A DNA stretch of 64,000 nt from the NCBI GenBank assembly GCA_028280105.1, contig JANQML010000087.1, positions 1 to 64,000 of the forward strand. The letters are read 5' to 3'. Below, in pieces: positions 1-9,892 of this stretch. The translations under genes and the position numbers were made by a program. The stretch is from Desulfobacula sp. GTDB taxonomy: Bacteria; Desulfobacterota; Desulfobacteria; Desulfobacterales; Desulfobacteraceae. A model generated the notes under the pieces. That model made no database searches. It was not told the DNA's origin and saw nothing but the letters and a program-made list of their open reading frames with translations. Numbering within the stretch: the first letter of the stretch is position 1; the number at the start of each line of letters is the position of its first letter.

Positions 1-131
1 CCACGGGTTGTACCCCTTCCCTGGCCACCATACGGTACCGGATGCAAGGCGGCAAGGCGTGACGACTGAGGGCGTATCAGCCATACTCCGCAGGGAGGAA
101 CGACCGCAGGCGGGACCGTATGGTGGATCAG
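1..131 (+). repeat. Dispersed intergenic repeat family, copy 1 (may extend left of the window)
   Basis: Shares 'gtgacgactgagggcgtatcagccatac.ccgcagggaggaa...gcaggcgg.accgtatggtggatca' with copies at 51731 and 61724; internal hairpins. Confidence 0.9.
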
Positions 132-249
132 GGTAACTGTCTCCGGCTTTACCCGTCACCAGTTTTTATGTATACTGGACGCAGAAAACAGTTCAAACCC
201 GGCAGACCTTAGGATCTGTCAAACAGAGGGGTTCAAATAAGGAGAGACT

Positions 250-699
250 ATGATTACAGCAAAAGATATTATGGAGACAAAGATCATATCCGTGACACCG
301 GATACGGATATATCACAGGCGGTTAAAATTTTGCTGGAAAACCATATTAATGGCGTTCCCGTGATCGATGAAGACAAAAAAATCGTGGGGATTCTGTGTC
401 AAAGCGATCTGATCTTTCAGCAAAAAGAGGTCCTTTTACCGCCGATATTCACCCTTTTGGACAGTTTTGTTCCCCTGGCATCCTCTTCGAAAATGGAGGA
501 AGAATTTAAAAAGATATCTGCGGCAACGGTTGAACAGGCCATGGTTAAAGCACCTGTTACGGTCTCGTCGGATACACCGGTATCTGAGATCGCCAGTTTA
601 ATGGTGGAAAAACATTTTCACACCATCCCGGTGGTGGATGACGATCAGGTGATTGGCATCATCGGCAAGGAAGATATTTTAAAAACCATGACCTCCTGA
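250..699 (+). CDS. CBS-domain pair protein
   Basis: ORF with two CBS repeats (AKDIMETKIISVTPDTDISQAVKILLENHINGVPVIDEDKKIVGIL... and VEQAMVKAPVTVSSDTPVSEIASLMVEKHFHTIPVVDDDQVIGIIGKEDIL). Confidence 0.9.
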   Translation: MITAKDIMETKIISVTPDTDISQAVKILLENHINGVPVIDEDKKIVGILCQSDLIFQQKEVLLPPIFTLLDSFVPLASSSKMEEEFKKISAATVEQAMVKAPVTVSSDTPVSEIASLMVEKHFHTIPVVDDDQVIGIIGKEDILKTMTS

Positions 700-810
700 A
701 GAAATTTGAACCGGCTTTTATCACTTCATGTGTTGCTCAGCAACGGATCCGAATTTCGGGGTCCATTAAAATCAAAGCCCTCTGAGTTTCAGTACGGTTT
801 AATTACCGGT

Positions 811-1773
811 TCAAACAAGGTGACAGGCAACACGTCGGTCGGATTTCTCTTCTAATAACGGCAGTTCCGATTTGCACCGGTCTATCGCATTGGGACAGCG
901 GGGATGATATGCACACCCGGTTGGCGGATTAATCGGGTCAGGTATCTCTCCTTTGGGAGGATCAATTTCACGTCCAAAACTGTCTAATCTTGGAGCGGCA
1001 TCAAAGAGCATCTGCGTGTAGGGATGTTGCGGGTTTGAAAAAAGAACCTCGGTTGAAGCCTCTTCAACCAGGCGGCCAAGGTAAAGGACACCGATGGTAT
1101 CTGCCATGTGCCTGACGACGGTCAAATCGTGGCTGATAAAGAGGTATGTGAGCCCGAGTTTGTCCTTTAAATCACTCATTAAATTCAGAACCTGTGCCTG
1201 CACGGAAACGTCTAATGCAGATGTCGGCTCATCACAGACAATCAGCTTGGGTTCAGATGACAAGGCTCTGGCAACACAGATTCTCTGACGCTGGCCACCG
1301 GAAAATTCATGGGGATATTTGTTGGCATCGTCTTTGGACAGACCAACCAGTTCCAGCAGCCGCTCTGAGACGCCCTGGGTGTTTCCGCCTGCAGATTTAA
1401 CCGGCTCTTCGATAATCTTCTTAACCCTCCACCTTGGATTCAAACTGGCAAAAGGATCTTGAAAAATCATCTGTATGTCACTTCTGATCTCTTTAACCAG
1501 AGATTCATCTGTTTCCCTTGCAAGATCAACACCTTTGATTGTAACTGAACCTTTGGTCGGTGGCAGCAAGCCAACCACAATTTTTCCGATGGTGGACTTT
1601 CCGGACCCACTTTCGCCGACCAGTGCATAAACACTTTTTTCAGATATCGTCAGGCTGACATCTGAAACTGCTTTCAAATGCTTAACTGGTAATCTCTCAA
1701 TTACCCGGTTCAGCCAAGGCCTCGACACGTCAAAAACCCGGGTTAAACTGGAAATAGTGACTAATGTGCTCAT
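811..1773 (-). CDS. Peptide ABC transporter ATP-binding protein (DppF/OppF-like)
   Basis: Walker A GESGSGKST, signature FSGGQRQR, Walker B LIVCDEPTSALD, C-terminal oligopeptide-transporter region CAYHPRCPNA. Confidence 0.93.
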   Translation of the reverse strand: MSTLVTISSLTRVFDVSRPWLNRVIERLPVKHLKAVSDVSLTISEKSVYALVGESGSGKSTIGKIVVGLLPPTKGSVTIKGVDLARETDESLVKEIRSDIQMIFQDPFASLNPRWRVKKIIEEPVKSAGGNTQGVSERLLELVGLSKDDANKYPHEFSGGQRQRICVARALSSEPKLIVCDEPTSALDVSVQAQVLNLMSDLKDKLGLTYLFISHDLTVVRHMADTIGVLYLGRLVEEASTEVLFSNPQHPYTQMLFDAAPRLDSFGREIDPPKGEIPDPINPPTGCAYHPRCPNAIDRCKSELPLLEEKSDRRVACHLV

Positions 1774-2753
1774 GGTTTATTCTCTAAATTTTCTGTTACC
1801 AGCCAGCATGCAGCCCTTCCATTGCAGTCACTCAAAGTCGGGGGTGGGTCTTGTCGGCATTTTTCAAAAGCAAATTCGCACCTCGGATGAAACGCACACC
1901 CGGATGGGAGAGCGCCAAGTGTCGGCATGGCTCCCGGTATCTGATTGAGTCTTTTCTTTCCAGTGGAAGCCAGGGGTGTTGATGCCATTAAACCTTTTGT
2001 ATAGGGTTGCTCCGGATCAGTTAAGACCTTTTCAACAGGACCGAGTTCCGCCAATCTGCCCGCATACATCACGGCAACACTGTTTGAAGCTTCCGCAATT
2101 ACACCCATATCATGGGTAATCAGCATCACAGCTGTCCCCCTTTCGCGGCACAGCTGCTTAAGCAAAGAGATGATCTGGGCCTGAACTGAAACATCGAGCG
2201 CCGTAGTGGGTTCATCTGCAATAACCAGGGACGGTTCGGCACACAATGCCAAAGCGATAACAACCCGCTGCCGCATTCCGCCTGAAAACTGATGCGGATA
2301 ATTCCTGAATCGACTTGCTGCTGCCGGAATTCCGACTTCCTCTAAGGCAGATAATGCCCTTTTATCTGCTGTATGTTTATCAACCGGCAGATGGGTGCGT
2401 ATGGTCTCGGAGAGTTGCTCCCCTATCGGAATGAGAGGATTTAATGAGGTCAGGGGATCCTGAAATACCATTCCGATCTCTTTTCCCCTGATCTTTTGCA
2501 TCTGCTTTTTCGGCAGATTTTGTATGGGCTGCCCTTTTAACAAAACCTCACCGCCGGCAATATGGGCAGGCGGGTCCAACAGACCGATAATCGCATTGCC
2601 GGTCATTGATTTCCCGGCACCGCTTTCACCGACAACACCTAATATCTCACCTTTTTTGATATCAAAGCTGACCCTGTCCACAGGTCGCAGTATGCCCTTT
2701 CTGGTAGGTATCTCAACCAACAGGTTTTTTACGGATAATACAATATCACTCAT
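1770..2753 (-). CDS. Peptide ABC transporter ATP-binding protein (DppD/OppD-like)
   Basis: Walker A GESGAGKS, FSGGMRQR, ADEPTTALD, CAFHPRCEFA; start placed at MSDIVLS rather than the longer ORF start (2858), which overlaps the permease gene. Confidence 0.92.
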   Translation of the reverse strand: MSDIVLSVKNLLVEIPTRKGILRPVDRVSFDIKKGEILGVVGESGAGKSMTGNAIIGLLDPPAHIAGGEVLLKGQPIQNLPKKQMQKIRGKEIGMVFQDPLTSLNPLIPIGEQLSETIRTHLPVDKHTADKRALSALEEVGIPAAASRFRNYPHQFSGGMRQRVVIALALCAEPSLVIADEPTTALDVSVQAQIISLLKQLCRERGTAVMLITHDMGVIAEASNSVAVMYAGRLAELGPVEKVLTDPEQPYTKGLMASTPLASTGKKRLNQIPGAMPTLGALPSGCAFHPRCEFAFEKCRQDPPPTLSDCNGRAACWLVTENLENKP

Positions 2754-3667
2754 TAACGCAGCCTCGGATTTAAAGCATCCCGTAACCAATCTCCCAAAAG
2801 GTTGACAGACAATGCCAGGGAAAGAAGAGTTACTGCCGGAAAAAACAGTATCCACCATTCACCGGAAAAGAGATAGTCCTGGCCTATACGGATCAATGTT
2901 CCCAGCGACGGCTGAGTAGGGGGTGCCCCTACTCCCAAGAAAGAGAGCGTCGCCTCTGCAATTATTGCGAGTGCCAGACTAATCGTTGCGATAACCAGAA
3001 CCGGATTAAGAACATTGGGCAATATATGGCTTATCATGATTGCCATGGGTTTCCTGTCGATCAACTTTGCGGCTTGAATGTATTCCTTGCTTTTTTCAAC
3101 CAGCGTTGCACCACGGACCACGCGGGCAAACTTAACCCAATCGGAAAGACCAATCGCTAAAATCAATACCCAAATGGCCATTTGATCCCTCATCTCAATC
3201 GGGGTAAATCCCTTGGCAATGCCGAAAATCAGCATGGCTACCAGAATTGACGGAAAGGTCAGTTGAATATCGGCAATACGCATGATAATGGTGTCAATCC
3301 ATCCTCCCAAGTAGCCGGCAAGCAGCCCTAAGGCCACCCCCAGCGTCATTGAAAAAACCACAGCCATGAAACCGACAAACAGAGATACGCGCATCCCGTA
3401 CATAATCGTTGAAAACATGTCCCGGCCCTGGTCATCCGTGCCCATCAAAAAGACTTCGTTGGTGAATGGATTGGGGGTCATCGGTTTTGAAAAACCATTC
3501 ATCAGGTTCAGGGTTGATGGATCAAACGGATTATGGGGCGCAAGAATCGGAGCGCACACCGCAGAAAAAATTAAAAATACCGTAACAAACAATGAAATGA
3601 CCGCAACCGGAGAGTGGCGAAATGACCACATCAAATCAGATTGCCAGAAACGCTTTATTCCAATCAT
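2753..3667 (-). CDS. Peptide ABC transporter permease (DppC/OppC-like)
   Basis: Hydrophobic; HPLGTDDQGRD-like segment 'LMGTDDQGRDMFSTIMYGMRVSL' and EAA-like 'EATLSFLGVGAPPTQPSLG'. Confidence 0.92.
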   Translation of the reverse strand: MIGIKRFWQSDLMWSFRHSPVAVISLFVTVFLIFSAVCAPILAPHNPFDPSTLNLMNGFSKPMTPNPFTNEVFLMGTDDQGRDMFSTIMYGMRVSLFVGFMAVVFSMTLGVALGLLAGYLGGWIDTIIMRIADIQLTFPSILVAMLIFGIAKGFTPIEMRDQMAIWVLILAIGLSDWVKFARVVRGATLVEKSKEYIQAAKLIDRKPMAIMISHILPNVLNPVLVIATISLALAIIAEATLSFLGVGAPPTQPSLGTLIRIGQDYLFSGEWWILFFPAVTLLSLALSVNLLGDWLRDALNPRLR

Positions 3668-4653
3668 TGGCCACCTGTCCTTACCGCACTATCGGAGCGA
3701 AGCCGCGGATCGATAGCGTAGTACAATATATCAACGATAAAGTTGATGACGACAAACATAACTGAAATCAATAAGAGATAGGCCGCCATAACAGGAATAT
3801 CAACAAACTGAATGGCATTGATAAATAACAATCCTACGCCCGGCCATTGAAATACGGTTTCGGTGATAATGGCAAAGGCGATGATTGCACCGATCTGAAG
3901 ACCGGTAACGGTAACGACCGGGACTAATGTATTTTTTAAGGCATGCCTGAAAAGAACGACTCTATCGGACAACCCCCGGGCGTAAGCAAAGCGGATATAG
4001 TCCTGGCGCAGCACTTCAAGCATTTCGGAACGAACTAACCGCATAATGAGTGTCATCTGATACAGACCCAAGGTGATGGATGGCAGAATAATCGCTTTTA
4101 ATCCGGATGCGGTTAAAAATCCTGTGGACCACCCCCCTATATTGACAACGTCGCCCCGGCCAAAGCTGGGTAACCAGCTGAGTTCCACGGCAAATAGGTA
4201 TATCAGGAGTATCCCGATGAGAAACGTCGGCAAAGATACACCGATCAAAGACAGGGTCATTATCGTATTGGCAGCAAATCCGTCCCGGTTAATGGCGGTA
4301 AAAACGCCAAACACGATGCCGCCAAGTAAGGCAAAAAATACAGACACTGCCGCCAGTTCCAGGGTTGCCGGTGCTCTTTCAGCAATGATATCGGCAACAG
4401 GACGTCCCTGGCGGTAACTGACACCAAAATTTCCCTGGCTGGCATTTTGAAGAAACCTTAAGTATTGAACAGGAAAAGGTTGATCCAAACCAAGTTGGGC
4501 GCGCAGGCGGGCGATATCCGCATCGGTCCGCTCCTGGCCCAACATATTGTCAATTGGGTCTCCCACAAAACGAAACATGGAAAAGGCAACCAACCCGACA
4601 ATTGCCAAAACGATAATGGCCTGAAAGCTGCGTCTAATTGTGAATGCAATCAT
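3664..4653 (-). CDS. Peptide ABC transporter permease (DppB/OppB-like)
   Basis: Typical DppB N-terminus (GDPIDNMLGQERTDADIARLRAQLGLDQPFPVQYLRFL) and six TM segments. Confidence 0.92.
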   Translation of the reverse strand: MIAFTIRRSFQAIIVLAIVGLVAFSMFRFVGDPIDNMLGQERTDADIARLRAQLGLDQPFPVQYLRFLQNASQGNFGVSYRQGRPVADIIAERAPATLELAAVSVFFALLGGIVFGVFTAINRDGFAANTIMTLSLIGVSLPTFLIGILLIYLFAVELSWLPSFGRGDVVNIGGWSTGFLTASGLKAIILPSITLGLYQMTLIMRLVRSEMLEVLRQDYIRFAYARGLSDRVVLFRHALKNTLVPVVTVTGLQIGAIIAFAIITETVFQWPGVGLLFINAIQFVDIPVMAAYLLLISVMFVVINFIVDILYYAIDPRLRSDSAVRTGGQ

Positions 4654-4726
4654 GGCAATTTAATTGAAGGAAACGCATATTTTTTTCAAGTCAATGCATA
4701 TAACATTGAGGACAAGGATCCCAACC

Positions 4727-4755
4727 AAAAAAGGAGTAGGAAACCCTACTCCTTT
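4727..4755 (-). terminator. Intercistronic hairpin between binding-protein and permease genes, partial terminator on minus strand
   Basis: AAAGGAGTAGG-gttt-CCTACTCCTTTTTT when read on the minus strand. Confidence 0.65.
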
Positions 4756-4765
4756 ATCTTGATGT

Positions 4766-6352
4766 TTAATTAAATTTGAAATACTTAACCTTGGGTTGAT
4801 CTTCAGGTTGAACGATGGTCTCGATATTCGTTGTCATCCCCCAATTCAGCACTTGGTGATGGATCGGCAGATAGAGCACTTCTTCCTGTACCACATCCCA
4901 AATCTCAGCAATGGTGGCATTCCGTTTTTCCAGATCGGTTTCTGATGCCAGGCTTTGAATTTTTGCATCAATATCTGTATTGGAGTATCTTGATCCGTTC
5001 CAAGACCCGTATTTGGGTCCTTTGGTGTGAACTAAAAAGTTGAATATATATTCAGAGTCAAATGTCGGTACCCCCCATCCCAGCATATAAAAATCAGTTT
5101 CCAGATTGTTGATCAAAGGGAAATGCTGTGCTTTGGGTTTGGCGTCAAGATTAACCTTAATGCCAATTTGGGCCATCATACCGACCGCAGCCTGGCAAAT
5201 GGCTTCATCGTTAATATATCGGTCATTCGGACAATTCAAAGTCACGGAAAAACCATCTGAATAACCCGCGTCAACCATTAATGCCTTTGCTTTTGCAATG
5301 TCATTTTCCGGCAATCTGTCCAGCTCTTCTGTCCACCCATTAACAAAAGGCGGTAAGACAATACCGGCAGGGATCGATTGGTCTCTCATGACAACCTTTT
5401 GGATCGCTTCTCTATTGATCGCCATATTCATAGCCTGACGAACGCGTTTATCACCAAACGGATTTTTACCGGTTATGTTATCGCTTTTAATATCTGCATC
5501 TCCTTGGTTTATTCCAAAGAAAATCACACGGTTTTGAGGTGCTTTTTCAACTTTCAAGCCGCTTTTATTTGCAACTCTCTGTAAATCCTGAACCGGTAAA
5601 TCCTGCATGAAATGAACTTCGCCTGAAAGGAGAGCTGCCACACGGGTTGCGGCATTCTGAATAGGTGTATAAACGATTTTAGTTACATCCAATGGGAATT
5701 TACCTTTTCCCCAATACCCGTCAAAAATCTCCAATACCGTTTTTGCGTCAGGTTCACGGCTTATTAACCTGTAAGGGCCCGTTCCATTTGCGTTTCTGGA
5801 ACTAAAGGTTTCTTCCCCGCCTTCAAAATCCTGAACATCGACAGCGTTATTTGCCTCCGCCCAATCCTTGTCCATTATAAACATGTTGGTAAGGTTATTG
5901 ATCATGATTGGATTCGGACCTTTAGTTTCAATTTCAACCGTATATTTTCCGGCTGCGCGAACTTCTTTAACTGACGCAAGCAGTTCTTTCATGTCGCTAT
6001 TTACTGACATTGCCCTGTTGAGTGAGAAAACAACGTCTTCACTATCAAAATCGGCACCATTATGGAATTTGACCCCTTTTCGAAGCTGAAACACCCAAAT
6101 ATTTGGGTTGCTGGCACTTGGGGCCCATTCCGTTGCAAGAGCAGGTTCAATATCTCCCTTTGAATCCCGAAGAGCCAGGGGTTCATAGATTTGATGACTC
6201 ACTGTATGGGTCGGACCTTCATTTTGAGCATGGGGATCTATGGTTAAACTGTCTCCTGACCGGGCCCAGTTCAATGTTTTGGCAGTGGCGATACCACTTG
6301 CACAAACCATTAAAAATGTTACCAACGCAACTGCAAATAAATGTTTCTTCAT
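4766..6352 (-). CDS. Extracellular peptide-binding protein (SBP family 5)
   Basis: Signal peptide, family 5 features (LNWARSGDSLTIDPHAQNEGPTHTVSHQIYEPL; FQLRKGVKFHNGADFDSEDVVFS); operon with permeases/ATPases. Confidence 0.93.
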   Translation of the reverse strand: MKKHLFAVALVTFLMVCASGIATAKTLNWARSGDSLTIDPHAQNEGPTHTVSHQIYEPLALRDSKGDIEPALATEWAPSASNPNIWVFQLRKGVKFHNGADFDSEDVVFSLNRAMSVNSDMKELLASVKEVRAAGKYTVEIETKGPNPIMINNLTNMFIMDKDWAEANNAVDVQDFEGGEETFSSRNANGTGPYRLISREPDAKTVLEIFDGYWGKGKFPLDVTKIVYTPIQNAATRVAALLSGEVHFMQDLPVQDLQRVANKSGLKVEKAPQNRVIFFGINQGDADIKSDNITGKNPFGDKRVRQAMNMAINREAIQKVVMRDQSIPAGIVLPPFVNGWTEELDRLPENDIAKAKALMVDAGYSDGFSVTLNCPNDRYINDEAICQAAVGMMAQIGIKVNLDAKPKAQHFPLINNLETDFYMLGWGVPTFDSEYIFNFLVHTKGPKYGSWNGSRYSNTDIDAKIQSLASETDLEKRNATIAEIWDVVQEEVLYLPIHHQVLNWGMTTNIETIVQPEDQPKVKYFKFN

Positions 6353-6572
6353 AATTAATCTCCTAAAGAATTATGGGGTTACAATCTTTCCAGCTTTTAA
6401 GGACATCAGTCAGAGTTAAGTAGATGTTTTCCGGATTTTTGTCAAGAAATACAGGAAGAATTCTATATTTTAAGCTGCTCTCTTCGTATCCCTATCCGCC
6501 GGCTGGCCCCGGAATATGGCGTCTCAAACTGCCTGCCGGCTTCCTTAGCAACGGCAGTGTTTATGCCAAAAA

Positions 6573-8117
6573 TCACATGCGATTGCCCTGCTCATTTCGA
6601 TCAAGACTACGAAATTGTATTGCCTCTTTGAGATGGTCCGAACCGATACCCGGTCGTCCGGCCAGATCGGCAATGGTCCGGGCCACTCGTAAAACCGAAT
6701 GACAGGCCCGCGCCGACAACCCCAAAACATCCACTGCCTGCTTTAAAATTTTTTGACCGTCCGGGTCGATCCTGCAGAACTGATTCAAATGGCGGGAAGC
6801 CATATCGGAATTGGACAATAAAGATACGGGCTGCAGCCGCTCTTCCTGAATCTTTTTTGCCTGTTCAACCCGTTTTTTGATCCGGGATGACGGTTCACCG
6901 CTCTTATTTGATGACAAATCCCTGTACGCCACTTTGGGTACTTCAATTTGAATATCAATCCGATCCATGAGCGGACCGGATATTCTGGACAGATACGACT
7001 GAACTCGCTGATGAGAGCAGATGCAGCGGCCATTCGGGTCAGATAAATAACCGCAAGGACACGGATTCATGGCAGCCACCAGCATAAATTTAGACGGATA
7101 GACCGCCTTGGCGTCCGCCCGGATGATGGCAACTTCCCCATCTTCCATGGGTTGGCGAAGCACCTCTAGAACATTTCTTTTAAATTCAGGCAATTCATCT
7201 AAAAACAAGACCCCGTTATGTGCCAGGCTAATCTCCCCGGGCATGGCTTTTGAGCCGCCTCCCACCAGCCCGACATCTGAAATGGTATGGTGAGGAGACC
7301 GAAAAGGCCGCTGATTCTCAAACACCGAACTGCCGGCAGACAGCCCCACCACCGAGTGGATCCGCATCACTTCAAGTGCCTCTTCAAATGCAAGTTCAGG
7401 CAGAATCGTCTGCAACCGTTTTGCCAGCATGCTCTTTCCGGATCCCGGCGGTCCGACCATCAAAAGATTGTGAGATCCGGCAGCTGCAATCTCCAATGCC
7501 CTTCTGGCAAAAAATTGCCCGCACACTTCTGAAAAATCTTTCTGATCCCTTTTATGATCGCCCCGTTTATTCGGTTTTACAGCCAATTGATGGGGTTTGA
7601 TATCTGAAAATCCGACAAAATAATCAACCAGTTGAGACAAATGCGTTATGCCTAGCACTTCGATTTGCTGCACCATGGCTGCTTCGTCTGCATTTTGTGC
7701 CGGAATAATGATTCCTTTCAGCCCCTTTTCCCGAGCCAGCAATGCATAGGAAAGAACGGAGCGGACCGGTTTAAGCCGGCCGTCCAGGGACAATTCTCCG
7801 CAGATGAGATAAGAGGAGACCTGTTCGGAAGAAATGATTTGGCAGGCCGTGAGGATGGCAACGGCAATGGGAAAGTCAAATCCGGCCCCTTCTTTTTTAA
7901 TATCGGCCGGAGCCAGATTAACCACCACCTTCTCCATGGGAAAACGATAGCCGGAATTTTTAATGGCCGCCTTAACTCTGTCCTTGCTCTCTTTGACAGA
8001 CACTTCTGGCAATCCGACAATGTGAAAACCCGGCAGACCGTTTGATATGTCGATTTCAACCTCAACCACAAACCCGTCAATCCCTGTGACAGAACACGAA
8101 TTTACCCCGGCAATCAC
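6573..8117 (-). CDS. YifB/ComM family Mg-chelatase-like AAA+ ATPase
   Basis: GLPEVSVKESKDRVKAAIKNSGY; MVGPPGSGKSMLAKRL; FRSPHHTISDVGLVGGG; FLDELPEF; NPCPCGY. Confidence 0.96.
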   Translation of the reverse strand: MIAGVNSCSVTGIDGFVVEVEIDISNGLPGFHIVGLPEVSVKESKDRVKAAIKNSGYRFPMEKVVVNLAPADIKKEGAGFDFPIAVAILTACQIISSEQVSSYLICGELSLDGRLKPVRSVLSYALLAREKGLKGIIIPAQNADEAAMVQQIEVLGITHLSQLVDYFVGFSDIKPHQLAVKPNKRGDHKRDQKDFSEVCGQFFARRALEIAAAGSHNLLMVGPPGSGKSMLAKRLQTILPELAFEEALEVMRIHSVVGLSAGSSVFENQRPFRSPHHTISDVGLVGGGSKAMPGEISLAHNGVLFLDELPEFKRNVLEVLRQPMEDGEVAIIRADAKAVYPSKFMLVAAMNPCPCGYLSDPNGRCICSHQRVQSYLSRISGPLMDRIDIQIEVPKVAYRDLSSNKSGEPSSRIKKRVEQAKKIQEERLQPVSLLSNSDMASRHLNQFCRIDPDGQKILKQAVDVLGLSARACHSVLRVARTIADLAGRPGIGSDHLKEAIQFRSLDRNEQGNRM

Positions 8118-8358
8118 ATCTGGCTCCTTTTAGTATTTATTTGTACAAAACGAATTTAAATCAGCACACGACACAACCATGGGTGAACTCATTCATTACA
8201 GCGAACTGGCCGTTACTTAAAAGATAGCTGAATTCAAAGGCTTTCCCCGAATTCTCATATAGAAAAAAACTTTCTCATTTTCTTTGCTTTATGTATTAAA
8301 ATCAGCTATATATAGCAAACAAAAAATAAAATACCGATAAAATTATCATAATGACCTT

Positions 8359-9231
8359 ATGTCGACATATTATATGCAAAAAACCCTGTCACAGCCGGTG
8401 GCGGTTTCAGGGACAGGGGTGCATTCAGGAAAAACCGTCCACCTGACCATTCATCCGGCCCCCAAAAATCATGGGATCAAATTCAGACGAGTGGATCTTG
8501 CCGGCACCCAGGATATTCAGGCATTGTTTAACCTGGTTGTGGATACCAGCCTTGCAACTGTTATAGGAACAAACGGGGCCATTGTTTCGACCATTGAGCA
8601 TCTTATGGCAAGTTTTGCAGGATTAGGTGTGGACAATGCCCTGGTGGAAATCGATGATTATGAAATTCCCATCATGGACGGCAGTGCGAAAATCTTTACC
8701 AATATTATCGAAGGCGCCGGTATCCGGGAACAGGACGCACCCAAACATTTTTTGATCGTAAAAAAGATCATCCGGGTAGCAGAGGGTGATAAATCCGTGG
8801 AGGTCCATCCGGAACCCTGCTTCAAAATCACCTGCAGCATTGATTTTAAACACCCCCTGATCGGAAAACAGAAGCTGACCTTTGATCGGGCCAAGAACAA
8901 TTTTGCCCGGGAACTGAGTTGTGCTCGGACATTCGGGTTTATTCAGGATATGGAGTTGCTGAAAAAATTCAGTCTCGGCAAGGGCGGAAGCCTTGACAAT
9001 GCCATCATAATCGATAAAGATAAAATTTTAAATAAAGGCGGGTTAAGATACCCGGATGAGTTTGTCAGACATAAACTGCTCGACAGCTTGGGCGATTTTT
9101 CCCTGTTAGGTATGCCGATTCAGGGGCATATCATCAGCCACAAATCCGGACATACATTGAATCATAAATTTATCAAAACCTTTTTGGAAAAAAAAGACGC
9201 ATGGGAAACAGGACCGGCAAAAGTCGAATGA
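8359..9231 (+). CDS. lpxC: UDP-3-O-acyl-N-acetylglucosamine deacetylase
   Basis: TLSQPVAVSGTGVHSGKTVHLTIHPA; STIEHLMASFAGLGVDNALVEID; HKLLDSLGDFSLLG; HKSGHTLNHKF. Confidence 0.96.
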   Translation: MSTYYMQKTLSQPVAVSGTGVHSGKTVHLTIHPAPKNHGIKFRRVDLAGTQDIQALFNLVVDTSLATVIGTNGAIVSTIEHLMASFAGLGVDNALVEIDDYEIPIMDGSAKIFTNIIEGAGIREQDAPKHFLIVKKIIRVAEGDKSVEVHPEPCFKITCSIDFKHPLIGKQKLTFDRAKNNFARELSCARTFGFIQDMELLKKFSLGKGGSLDNAIIIDKDKILNKGGLRYPDEFVRHKLLDSLGDFSLLGMPIQGHIISHKSGHTLNHKFIKTFLEKKDAWETGPAKVE

Positions 9232-9836
9232 TCAGATTCTCACCCTGGCAGGCATACACGCGTTTGAACAAAACAATTTTAACCTGTTTTGTCTTGCTGC
9301 CATTTCTGTTGCCGATATGTATGCCGATTCCGGCACTGGCAGCAGATACAGCTGTTATAGAAAATATTAAACTGGCCAATACAAGAGACGATCTTCTGAC
9401 TTATTTCGATGTCAAAAATGCCTTTAATGACGATATCACCGAAGCCGTTCAAAACGGGATCCCCACGACGTTTTCATTCTATGTTACGCTTTATAAGACG
9501 GATGGATCCTGGTTTGGCAATAAAATCGCAGATATCCAGATCAAATCCACACTAAAGTACAACTCGCTTAAAAAAGAGTATGCCGTGTCCCGGCCATGGA
9601 AAGACGATTCAGATCTATTCACCCAATCGTTTGACGAAGCAAAGTCTTTAATGACGGAAATTGACAATCTTAAGATTACCCCTTTAAATAAACTGGTTAA
9701 AGGGGATAAATACCAATTACGGATCAAAGCGGAACTCGACAAGGTAACCTTACCCCTCTCCTTGCACCAGGTTTTATTTTTTGTTTCGTTCTGGGATTTT
9801 GAAACCAACTGGTACCTTGTAAATTTTACATATTAA
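9228..9836 (+). CDS. DUF4390-like secreted/membrane-anchored protein
   Basis: Signal/TM N-terminus, conserved C-terminus 'SFWDFETNWYLVNFTY'; ATGA overlap with the lpxC stop supports start at 9228. Confidence 0.7.
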   Translation: MIRFSPWQAYTRLNKTILTCFVLLPFLLPICMPIPALAADTAVIENIKLANTRDDLLTYFDVKNAFNDDITEAVQNGIPTTFSFYVTLYKTDGSWFGNKIADIQIKSTLKYNSLKKEYAVSRPWKDDSDLFTQSFDEAKSLMTEIDNLKITPLNKLVKGDKYQLRIKAELDKVTLPLSLHQVLFFVSFWDFETNWYLVNFTY

Positions 9837-9892
9837 ATATGATTCTTTGATAGACCTACCTGAAAACAACCCACAATAGAATCAAGTTAGCC

